Positions 57,056 to 64,000 of a stretch of 64,000 nt of DNA are shown here, piece after piece. The position numbers were made by a program, and so were the translations under genes. This stretch comes from Bacillus sp. PAMC26568 (GTDB taxonomy: Bacteria > Bacillota > Bacilli > Bacillales > Bacillaceae): contig NZ_CP060137.1 of assembly GCF_014235785.1 (NCBI RefSeq), forward strand, positions 3,534,001 to 3,598,000, in the 5' to 3' direction. Under the pieces are notes generated by a model, which was not told the DNA's origin, ran no database searches, and was given only the letters and a program-made list of their open reading frames with translations. Position 1 is the first letter of the stretch, and each line of letters starts with the position of its first letter.

Positions 57056-57820
57056 TTGCTTAATATTAAAGGCATTTACCATGATGTAAATCCAACGTGG
57101 AGCATAGGAAAAAGCGGCGGCTGTGATACGGTTGTATTTGTAACAGAAGGAAAGCTTTTTTATTTTATTGAGGATCACAAAATGGAGGTTGAAAAAGGAG
57201 AAGTATTATTCATCCCATCGATGTTAAATCGTGCTTGGCAAAGTCACCAAATTGACGGCCATCATAAATATACAGCAGTGTTTACTCAAACTGAAAAACT
57301 GAATCCTCTCCCATTTGTTAAATCGGACAAGATTATTCGTTTAAAATTGCGCAATTCTGCTTATTATGAGCAAAGATTTGCCTTTTTGTTTATCCAATGG
57401 CTTGGGAAAAGACCATTTTACGAACAAATGTCTCAGCATATCTTATATGAATTGTTAACCCTCATTGCTCAAGAGCATGCTGAATCACAGTCATCCTCTC
57501 CTGCAAAAGAGCAAATGGCAAGAAAAATTCAATCATTCATTTTGCATAATTTCCGAAAAAATATCACAATTGATGAACTGTCTGAATTAGCAGGTATAAG
57601 TTCTAACTATGTAACAGTCATTTTTAAAGAAGTGCTTGGGAGCACCCCTATTCAGTATTTGCATCAAACTCGCATTAACACGGCTGTTAACTTATTTGAA
57701 AATACTGATATGACAGTAGGCGAGGTTTCCGAGTATCTCGGTTATTGTGATCAAGCCTATTTCAATCGCATGTTCAAAAAATGGATGGGTACAGCCCCTT
57801 CACTCATCCGGAATTGTTAA
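57056..57820 (+). CDS. AraC-family transcriptional regulator
   Basis: The 254-residue regulator has an N-terminal cupin (GGCDTVVFVTEGKLFYFIED, VEKGEVLFIPSMLNRAWQS) and a C-terminal AraC double helix-turn-helix: FRKNITIDELSELAGISSNY, TPIQYLHQTRINTAVNLFEN, and EVSEYLGYCDQAYFNRMFKK. The TTG start follows AGGAGTG. It is divergent from the isomerase/oxidoreductase operon and convergent with the transporter operon, so it probably activates this sugar system. The cupin type usually senses a sugar. Confidence 0.9.
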   Translation: MLNIKGIYHDVNPTWSIGKSGGCDTVVFVTEGKLFYFIEDHKMEVEKGEVLFIPSMLNRAWQSHQIDGHHKYTAVFTQTEKLNPLPFVKSDKIIRLKLRNSAYYEQRFAFLFIQWLGKRPFYEQMSQHILYELLTLIAQEHAESQSSSPAKEQMARKIQSFILHNFRKNITIDELSELAGISSNYVTVIFKEVLGSTPIQYLHQTRINTAVNLFENTDMTVGEVSEYLGYCDQAYFNRMFKKWMGTAPSLIRNC

Positions 57821-57879
57821 AAGAAAGGCTCTTTTCGTAAAGTTAGCTGCTTTTAGAAAAAATGGTTAATACCTTTAGT

Positions 57880-57957
57880 GGATTGTAGCGGTAGGCACTT
57901 GACTCCTTCGGGAAATAGAGGCTCCCCGAGAAAAGCAAGTGCCTGCAGCGGAAATCC
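57880..57957. repeat. Bacillaceae-type intergenic palindromic repeat
   Basis: GGATTGTAGCGGTAGGCACTTG at the left and CAAGTGCCTGCAGCGGAAATCC at the right are imperfect inverted arms around GACTCCTTCGGGAAATAGAG and CTCCCCGAGAAA. The pattern GCGGAAGGCGC-TTGACTCCTGCGGGA...GCGCCTGCAGCGGAAATC is a repeat frequent between Bacillaceae genes; this copy is degenerate. It sits between convergent genes. Confidence 0.7.
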
Positions 57958-58010
57958 ACGGGTACAATGAATAACCAAAAACAACAATCAATGCGAAAAC
58001 AGCCAAAAGA

Positions 58011-58045
58011 AAAGACGCTCCAGTAAATTTTACGGAGCGTCTTTC
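58011..58045 (-). terminator. Terminator of the DUF5696-type transporter operon
   Basis: AAAGACGCTCC and GGAGCGTCTTT pair around a 12-base loop; on the minus strand the stem runs into T-rich DNA, 20 bases after the permease stop. Confidence 0.85.
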
Positions 58046-58064
58046 TCTGTTTTACTTTAGTCTG

Positions 58065-59063
58065 TTACTCACCAGATATTCCTGTTTTATCAGTAACCTC
58101 AACAAACCATTTTTGAGCAAAGAAGTACAAAACAAGCAGGGGTAAGATAACAAGCATTGTTCCTGCAAGTTTGATTGATTCATTAATATCTGCACTTTCT
58201 CCTGTCGTACTTTGACTTCCATACATACTCATAAATGCATCATTAAACTGCTGCAGCTTTAAAGGGAGAGTCGACATCGCATCTCCTAAATAGAGCGAAG
58301 CGGTATAGGTTTCATTCCAATGCCAAACGAATGAGAAGAGGAAGACAACAACCATTGCAGGTATTGAAATCGGCAGGACAATTCGAAAGAAAATCGAGAG
58401 GCGGCTTGCCCCATCAATTTGAGCAGCTTCCTCTAAGGCAACCGGAATTGACCTGAAAAATTGTGTGTAAATCAAGATGAACAATGCACTTTTCAGCCCC
58501 ATCGCAAAGAATGCAGGTATGATAAACGGCAACGGGGAACCGAGCATCCCGTATTGCTCAAATAATAAGAAAAGCGGAATCATAACCACTTGAGAAGGAA
58601 TGATAAACGTCAGCATCATAAGAACGAACAATATGGACTTACCTGGAAAATGGAACTTTGCAAATCCATATCCTACTAATGCACAAGAAATCGTTTGACC
58701 AGCTGCAGGCAGCACTGAGTTTAATAGCGTTGAACTCAGTGTTTTGGGAAAGTCCAATACTCGCCATGCCTGAATATAGTTCTCGAAGTAGAAGCTTCTT
58801 GGAATCCATTGCACGGTCGGATCCAGCAAATCATCAATGCTTTTAAAGCTTTGTGAAACAATAAAAAGGATGGGATACAAGTAAACAAATCCTATGCTTA
58901 TGATTAAGAAATAAAGAAAAAACTTAAATATGATCCCGTCATTTCCCTGTTTACCAAGCAAAATGCGTTTTGCTCTCGGCAATCCCCGTTCTAGAATAGA
59001 TTCACTGTTTTTGAGAATGGAGTGTTTATACGAAACCTTCTCTTCGTTAATAACTGGTTTCAT
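58065..59063 (-). CDS. Sugar ABC transporter permease (MalG type)
   Basis: The 332-residue permease has a ~40-residue cytosolic N-terminal extension, then six spans (FLYFLIISIGFVYLYPILFI; LVGYGFAKFHFPGKSILFVL). Its EAA loop ALEEAAQIDGASRLSIFFRI precedes VLPISIPAMVVVF. It differs from ordinary MalG proteins in length and in a loop rich in Ser/Thr near residues 270-290. AAAAGGAGG precedes the ATG. It overlaps the upstream permease gene by four bases (ATGA). It is the last gene in a transport operon that continues beyond the window. Confidence 0.9.
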   Translation of the reverse strand: MKPVINEEKVSYKHSILKNSESILERGLPRAKRILLGKQGNDGIIFKFFLYFLIISIGFVYLYPILFIVSQSFKSIDDLLDPTVQWIPRSFYFENYIQAWRVLDFPKTLSSTLLNSVLPAAGQTISCALVGYGFAKFHFPGKSILFVLMMLTFIIPSQVVMIPLFLLFEQYGMLGSPLPFIIPAFFAMGLKSALFILIYTQFFRSIPVALEEAAQIDGASRLSIFFRIVLPISIPAMVVVFLFSFVWHWNETYTASLYLGDAMSTLPLKLQQFNDAFMSMYGSQSTTGESADINESIKLAGTMLVILPLLVLYFFAQKWFVEVTDKTGISGE

Positions 59064-59974
59064 GCTGCTTTCCTCCTTTTCAAAAACGGTATGTTCAACT
59101 TTTGTTTCCTCTTATCCTCTTTGTTTCGAAAAAAGAAGAAAATGATTAAAAGGAAAACTAAGATCAAGGCCTGATAAATCCAGGAAAGGGCTGTTGCATA
59201 GCCAAACCCTGTTTCGATTTTAAACATATTGTCCTTAATCATTTGGATAATTTCATTAACTGAGTTTGTAAACAAATCTTCAGTCGTATAGATTAAGTTA
59301 ACAAGAATAAACGGTTTAATCCCTGGCAGTGTAATTTTCCAAAATGTTTCCCATGGCGAAGCCCCATCAATGGCTGCAGCTTCATATACACTGCGATCAA
59401 TCTTTTGCATACCGGCAAGAAAGATGAGGATTTGAACTCCTGAGAACCAAAGAATGAGAATGAATTTTTGAATGATCTCGATAATGGGATCAGCGATAGA
59501 AGGACTCAAACTATCCTTTATAACATTTACAATTCCATATTTTTCAACGATTGGGATCGTGCCAGCACCCTGCAAAAACAATTCATTAATGACAGCACCG
59601 CTTGAGATTACGACAGGCAAGAAGAAGATTGCCCGGAACATCCCCTTCATCTTAATGGGCTGATTGATTAATAAAGCAACAATAAGAGAGAAAATAACTA
59701 CTATGGGAACCATAAATACAACTGTTTTCAAAAAATTAACCAGTTCCTCAAGGAAATACGGATCCTTAAAGAAAGCATAATGATAGTTTTCAAATTTAAT
59801 AAATTCAGAACGAATCCCCTCAGGTGTAACAAAAACCTTTTCGAAACTCATCTTAAAGGAGGAGTAGATTGGATAGGCCATAAATAGCAGGAAACCTATA
59901 ATCCATGGACTAATAAACAGCAAACCGATAAACGTATCTTTTCGCTTATTCGTCAATGAAAATCGGCTATTCAA
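59060..59974 (-). CDS. Sugar ABC transporter permease (MalF type)
   Basis: The 304-residue permease has six spans, opening with FIGLLFISPWIIGFLLFMAY. Its EAA loop SVYEAAAIDGASPWETFWKI leads into TLPGIKPFILVNLIY. The TTG start follows AAGGAGGGG and overlaps the previous gene by eight bases, so translation is coupled. With the next gene it makes the membrane channel. The window shows no ATPase and no binding protein for it; both may be upstream (beyond 64 kb) or shared. Confidence 0.9.
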   Translation of the reverse strand: MNSRFSLTNKRKDTFIGLLFISPWIIGFLLFMAYPIYSSFKMSFEKVFVTPEGIRSEFIKFENYHYAFFKDPYFLEELVNFLKTVVFMVPIVVIFSLIVALLINQPIKMKGMFRAIFFLPVVISSGAVINELFLQGAGTIPIVEKYGIVNVIKDSLSPSIADPIIEIIQKFILILWFSGVQILIFLAGMQKIDRSVYEAAAIDGASPWETFWKITLPGIKPFILVNLIYTTEDLFTNSVNEIIQMIKDNMFKIETGFGYATALSWIYQALILVFLLIIFFFFRNKEDKRKQKLNIPFLKRRKAA

Positions 59975-62300
59975 GTTTCTTCCCCTCCTTTAGTACAACA
60001 AAGCTGCGGGGTGCGATAGCTTGACCTGCAACAGCTGCTTTATTGGATTGATAATTAACGATGATCGATACATGATTTGAATATTTCACTTCAACAACAC
60101 CAGGGCTATGAACAACTCTGTCAACAATCGCTTCACCAGAAATGGCTTTCAGCGGTTCTTGTATTTTGTCATAGACTTGTTTAACCTCTTTCGTCCAATC
60201 TTTATAATAAGAAGCGTAAATATGATTAGAAGGACCATGATTTAATAAATGTGCCTGTTCCTTTGTAAAATAAAACGATGGTATTGCGCCTATTTCGATC
60301 ATTTGCAGAATATCCTCCTCTGAATTTGAAGAAAAATTCAAAGGCGGCATATAGTAATCAACATAGCCGTGTAAAACCATTTGGGTAAACGGAATGGTAT
60401 CTGTTGCGTACATGTACTGAGATGATTCCATTCCAAGATCATAAATTTTATCGGCAAATGGCAGCAAATAATCATTCGGCTTGTACATGGAAACTTCTTG
60501 CATGCTGTCACTCAGCAGCTTGCCAATCTCAAGATAATGTTCCGCTGCCTCTTCTCTGCTTATCGGAGATCCCTTTTTGAAATCAGAGAATAAGAGAGTG
60601 CTTGTATTTATTAATGCGATATTCGCAACATTTAATTTCTCAAACTCTTTTATATCCTCTTTTAAAAGATTGACTGCCTTTGCAGGGTTTATATAATAAC
60701 GGCTTAAATCAAGAAAATCTTCATTTAACCTCTCATATCCAACAGATTGTTCCAGTACCCCATTTGTGATTTTTCTGGCAGCCTCTGTTTTCTCATTAAA
60801 ACGATTTGAATCTTTGTATCCATACGTATAATCTGCCTGCAATGATAAGCTGACTGCATCCTGTTTTAATTTTTCTGCAAGATTCCGTATAGCATCTGCT
60901 CCGCCAAGTTCTTTTGCAGCAGGAAATTTATCAGGATTTTTTCCAGTAAGACCGCCATTCTCCCAACCGGCTACATTAACGTTTAAATCGGAAATACCTT
61001 TTTCTTTTAGAAGGGAAACAATTTGCCCGATTTCCTCAAAGGACGTCATTTTCACATATTTATTCCAAAACATTCCAGGTTCCATTTCACCGCCTAGAAA
61101 GTCAACTTGCATTGGAACCGTTTTCTTTGATTCTAGTTTTTTAAGAACACCTTCTTCAACCAGTGCATCACGATAAGCTTTTGCCATCCCTACATAAGTA
61201 GCATCTTGATTTTCCAGGAACGTATAGCTTACTTTAAAATCCTGTTCAATCCGCTTCTTTTGATACGTGTTAAAGCCGCCCATGCTTTTACTCGTTGGCT
61301 GAAAATATGAATTTCTCACAATAAATCGAGCAGCTGTCCAATTAAAATTCGTGTTTACCCCGCTTGGAAAGGCTACGATCTCTGCGCTGAATTTCCCTTC
61401 TTTCACCTCACCGAGCATTGCATTTTGCCGTTCTCCGTGTACAAGTCCAAACACTGGCATTGACACACGTTCAGCTGCCACTGAAGCGAATAAATTATCA
61501 GAGGTTTTTACAGACAAATCATCACCGTAAATTCTTCCAACATAAGGCTGTTCATAGGTCATTGTTGGCTGTTTAAAGCGGATCAGTGCTCCGCTTCCAT
61601 CAGGTATCATCATATACCCTGGAACATCATCAACTCTTGTGCTTCCCAGAAATGGATAAACATAAAGGTGACCAATTTTCCCCTGTTTTTCAATCCAGCT
61701 TTCCTCTGGAACACTAATTGTCACTTGATGATGATCCAATTGAATTTCGATTGAAAATTCTGTTTGCAGCTTTGCTAAGATGATCGTATAGCGTATGCCA
61801 TTTTCTATTGATTCGATCTTTTTAACTTTGCCGTCTAAGGAGGAAAAGCTTCCTCTTTCAAGACCAGACTTACTATTGAAAAACTCAACCATCACCGGCG
61901 ATTGAATTATTTGACTCCAATCTTCATTCAGAGATTCTTTTTCCAGCATTTGATCAGTTGGCTTTGAAGACCAGACATAGCCAGAACGCAAATCCTTCAC
62001 GAAGAAACTTAACGTGTCTTTATTAAAATAGAGCTCCAGCTCCTCTGTTTTTGCCGCCTTTTCAAAATCAGCAGGAATGTCTATTTTTTGGTTGTTTTTC
62101 TCTTGCTGATCCGGCTGTGTGTAGCGATTTGTCGTAAGCTCTACCGTTGAAGTTTCTTTTTGCTCTTTTAATGTTTTTTGAACTGGGACTTCTTTTTTAG
62201 CCGTAAACAGGCTTGTCTCACCTAACATGGCTGTTGAAAAAATGCTGCCAATTATGACAAACATTAAGATTGTGTATTTGAACCGTTTCGTCTTAAACAC
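59967..62300 (-). CDS. DUF5696-like secreted or membrane-anchored protein
   Basis: The 777-residue protein has one N-terminal hydrophobic segment (FKYTILMFVIIGSIFSTAML), then a beta-rich region (~80-330; ELYFNKDTLSFFVKDLRSGY, GYMMIPDGSGALIRFKQ) and a TIM-barrel-like half (~390-700; SFEEIGQIVSLLKEKGISDL, NVNVAGWENGG, FADKIYDLGMESSQYMYATD). The layout resembles DUF5696 proteins linked to unusual sugar ABC loci in Bacillales, and the barrel looks glycosidase-like; activity is unproven. The start is GTG, overlapping the upstream gene by eight bases after GAGGTGAGG. It faces outside the cell, so it may trim or capture a polysaccharide for the permeases. No family enzyme motif could be assigned. 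Confidence 0.7.
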   Translation of the reverse strand: MFKTKRFKYTILMFVIIGSIFSTAMLGETSLFTAKKEVPVQKTLKEQKETSTVELTTNRYTQPDQQEKNNQKIDIPADFEKAAKTEELELYFNKDTLSFFVKDLRSGYVWSSKPTDQMLEKESLNEDWSQIIQSPVMVEFFNSKSGLERGSFSSLDGKVKKIESIENGIRYTIILAKLQTEFSIEIQLDHHQVTISVPEESWIEKQGKIGHLYVYPFLGSTRVDDVPGYMMIPDGSGALIRFKQPTMTYEQPYVGRIYGDDLSVKTSDNLFASVAAERVSMPVFGLVHGERQNAMLGEVKEGKFSAEIVAFPSGVNTNFNWTAARFIVRNSYFQPTSKSMGGFNTYQKKRIEQDFKVSYTFLENQDATYVGMAKAYRDALVEEGVLKKLESKKTVPMQVDFLGGEMEPGMFWNKYVKMTSFEEIGQIVSLLKEKGISDLNVNVAGWENGGLTGKNPDKFPAAKELGGADAIRNLAEKLKQDAVSLSLQADYTYGYKDSNRFNEKTEAARKITNGVLEQSVGYERLNEDFLDLSRYYINPAKAVNLLKEDIKEFEKLNVANIALINTSTLLFSDFKKGSPISREEAAEHYLEIGKLLSDSMQEVSMYKPNDYLLPFADKIYDLGMESSQYMYATDTIPFTQMVLHGYVDYYMPPLNFSSNSEEDILQMIEIGAIPSFYFTKEQAHLLNHGPSNHIYASYYKDWTKEVKQVYDKIQEPLKAISGEAIVDRVVHSPGVVEVKYSNHVSIIVNYQSNKAAVAGQAIAPRSFVVLKEGKKLE

Positions 62301-64000
62301 GCGCCCTCACCTCTTGGAAGATGGCATAAACAAAATCAATGACTTGATTTGATAGACCGAACATAATAAAGGCAAAAAATCCCATGACCAGCATTCCCGA
62401 AAATGTTAACATGATGTTCTTGACTGTCTGGCCAAGTTCAAAGTGATGAACCTCTTTGACCATTAAAAACATAAGAATAACACTCCACAACGCGGTACCA
62501 TTTTTCGCAATATCGTATATAACTGTCTCCATCAGCGTAAGACCATTTGACATGACAGCAATAGGAATTCCAAGCAGGATATAAGGACTTAGAGCATACG
62601 CCGTACCCATATATACATGTTTGAACTTTCCTTTTCCATCATTAATCGTGCTTACCAAATAATTAGCTGTGATCCAAGCTGTAATTGAAACGAAAATCTT
62701 GTAAAATTCGTTCATTATATTTACTTTCCTTGTGTCCACACCGCTGAACAAAAAGTTTGTATAGTGTAAATCAAAGATATAAACGATGAATAGCAATATA
62801 TATAAGATGGAAGCTACCAGTACAGAACCTTTTTTTAGGTGTACCAGCTCATAATAGCCGTCAATTGGATGCCTCATAATTCTAAAATTATGAAAAAATT
62901 GACTTGCATATTTTCTATTTTTAAACGACTGATAGATCCGAACTGCTTCTTGTCCAAAGCCCTTTTTGCGATATAGGTAGCGAAGAAGGTAAACGAATAG
63001 AATAACACCTGCACTTATTAATAAAATGGAAGATATATTGTCAATCATCCATTGCCTTCTGATTTCCCAATAAGCATTAGAGTACCCTTCAACATCATTT
63101 GAAATAACAAATTTATTCAGCGCTTCCTCATACTCTCCCTTTTTAAAGGCTGCCATTCCAAGTCCGAGATGAGCAAGACCGAACATACTATTGTATTTCA
63201 GCACTTCCTTCCAGTAGGTTTCACTCTCTTCATATTTTCCTTCTGCATAAAAAGACATTGCCATATGAACAAGGTTTGCATATTCTGTGGGTTTAAAGCC
63301 TTGGATGACTCCCCTCTGCTTATCTAAGATAAATATTCTTCCTTTTGTATTCACAGCAATAGAAGATGGGGCTTTCGTTAAACCTAAACGCTGATTTCCA
63401 AGATCCGTCCCGCTAAATGAAAAGACCATATTTCCATTCGAGTCGTATTCATAAACACTCCCATCAGCTGAATCAACAGCAAAAATATTCCCCATAAAAT
63501 CAACGGTGATATCTGAAATATTTCTAGTTGTCCAAGTAGAAGGTATTAAATTCGATCCAGATATATTTAATTTCTTTAATCCATTTTCTTTAACGCCATT
63601 CGTACTTGTATAAATAAGGCCCTCATCATCAATCGCCAGGTTTGTAGCAGATGGCGGAAGCTTGCTTTGAAGCTTTTTCAATTGTTCTTGTGAGTAGAAG
63701 ATTTTTTGGACGGCTCTTGTCATATCAAACCCGGTTTGGTTCGCACCAAAGTAACCGAGGAATTCACCCTTTGAGCTAATTTGTGCCAGTCCTTCTGTTG
63801 CACCTTCAAGTACGGCATAAATATTGCCTCTTTTATCCACAATTACTTTTTTCGGGGTGAAATCGGTTTTTTCGCCAAATAAAACAGAGCTTGGTTTTCC
63901 ATACTCATTTATCTTCTTCCCCTGCTGATCAAATTCATAAATCATTTGATTGCCATAATCGGCAACGAAGATATGTTCATTTTCATGAACAAATACTCCA
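62293..64000 (-). CDS. NHL-repeat/TPR/Yip1-type membrane protein (5' end beyond the window)
   Basis: The frame is open to the window edge: before the Met at 63945 it reads GVFVHENEHIFVADYGNQ, another NHL unit, so the gene is partial. Domains in order are NHL beta-propeller repeats (LAIDDEGLIYTSTNGVKENG, ITVDFMGNIFAVDSADGSVY, IAVNTKGRIFILDKQRGVIQ), two TPR-like helices (YANLVHMAMSFYAEGKYEES, LAHLGLGMAAFKKGEYEEAL), one membrane span (SSILLISAGVILFVYLLRYL), and a Yip1-like domain with about five spans. The propeller should be outside the cell. It is probably a sensor or scaffold for the transporter; the function is inferred only from its place. Confidence 0.75.
   Translation of the reverse strand, partial: GVFVHENEHIFVADYGNQMIYEFDQQGKKINEYGKPSSVLFGEKTDFTPKKVIVDKRGNIYAVLEGATEGLAQISSKGEFLGYFGANQTGFDMTRAVQKIFYSQEQLKKLQSKLPPSATNLAIDDEGLIYTSTNGVKENGLKKLNISGSNLIPSTWTTRNISDITVDFMGNIFAVDSADGSVYEYDSNGNMVFSFSGTDLGNQRLGLTKAPSSIAVNTKGRIFILDKQRGVIQGFKPTEYANLVHMAMSFYAEGKYEESETYWKEVLKYNSMFGLAHLGLGMAAFKKGEYEEALNKFVISNDVEGYSNAYWEIRRQWMIDNISSILLISAGVILFVYLLRYLYRKKGFGQEAVRIYQSFKNRKYASQFFHNFRIMRHPIDGYYELVHLKKGSVLVASILYILLFIVYIFDLHYTNFLFSGVDTRKVNIMNEFYKIFVSITAWITANYLVSTINDGKGKFKHVYMGTAYALSPYILLGIPIAVMSNGLTLMETVIYDIAKNGTALWSVILMFLMVKEVHHFELGQTVKNIMLTFSGMLVMGFFAFIMFGLSNQVIDFVYAIFQEVRARV

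Noticed and set aside
1..64000. CRISPR arrays, tRNA or rRNA genes, riboswitches, prophage genes
   Set aside because: No regularly spaced repeats, cloverleaf or rRNA-like stretches, recognisable aptamer cores or phage structural genes were seen when reading both strands by eye.

Overview
The window is a chromosomal segment of a low-GC, endospore-forming Bacillaceae member, probably close to Bacillus/Metabacillus. It carries a complete gerPABCDEF spore-germination operon, several small sporulation proteins and comK. Many genes also match the Bacillus subtilis yhj/yis/yhf neighbourhood: sbcD-sbcC, addB-addA, a signal peptidase I, yhjE/yhjD-like genes, comK-yhzC, and yhfN-, lcfB-, lplJ-, yhfI- and yhfH-like genes. 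Species cannot be named from the sequence alone, and all family assignments are by eye.

Layout. 0.1-2.2 kb: topoisomerase III. 2.5-12.7 kb: a divergent sugar locus with a LacI regulator, a GH94 phosphorylase, a GH3 beta-glucosidase, a lipoprotein binding protein and two ABC permeases. Its gene content is that of the beta-1,2-glucan (sophoro-oligosaccharide) locus known from Listeria innocua. The divergent control region has two good sigma-A promoters, CcpA cre sites and GAAACGTTTC palindromes. 12.9-14.9 kb: the gerP operon, including a 58-residue gerPD. 15.1-27.0 kb: sbcDC and addBA, two DNA end-processing operons. 27.3-33 kb: MFS transporter, signal peptidase, TVP38-type membrane protein, yhjD-like gene, comK, yhzC-like IDEAL protein and isocitrate lyase. 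33.4-39.4 kb: Ste24-type protease, AzlCD exporter with a cupin regulator, a small Rossmann protein, and an enoyl-CoA hydratase/acyl-CoA ligase operon behind a FadR-like palindrome. 39.5-43.3 kb: an AT-rich accessory stretch with small spore-type genes and decayed DNA. 43.5-45.5 kb: lipoate ligase, MBL hydrolase and yhfH.

45.7-51.2 kb is a sugar-catabolic island: two TIM-barrel isomerases, a ROK regulator, a beta-propeller glycosidase-like protein and a Gfo/Idh/MocA oxidoreductase. It is bracketed by an intact yhfH gene and a decayed second copy of the yhfH 3' end. 51.2-53.3 kb: a large-subunit catalase. 53.5-54.7 kb: an intracellular GH144/glucoamylase-like protein, a family tied to beta-1,2-glucan. 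54.8-64.0 kb: a second carbohydrate system with an oxidoreductase/isomerase pair, an AraC regulator, two ABC permeases, a DUF5696-like secreted protein and an NHL-TPR-Yip1 membrane protein cut by the window edge. I see no binding protein or ATPase for it inside the window.

How they work together (inference): sophoro-oligosaccharides enter through the 9.6-12.7 kb transporter, the GH94 enzyme phosphorolyses them to glucose 1-phosphate, and the GH3 enzyme finishes the disaccharide. The GH144-like enzyme may shorten longer beta-1,2-glucans. The two oxidoreductase/isomerase modules may process sugars oxidatively. The least described system is the DUF5696/NHL-TPR-Yip1 transporter locus at the right end.
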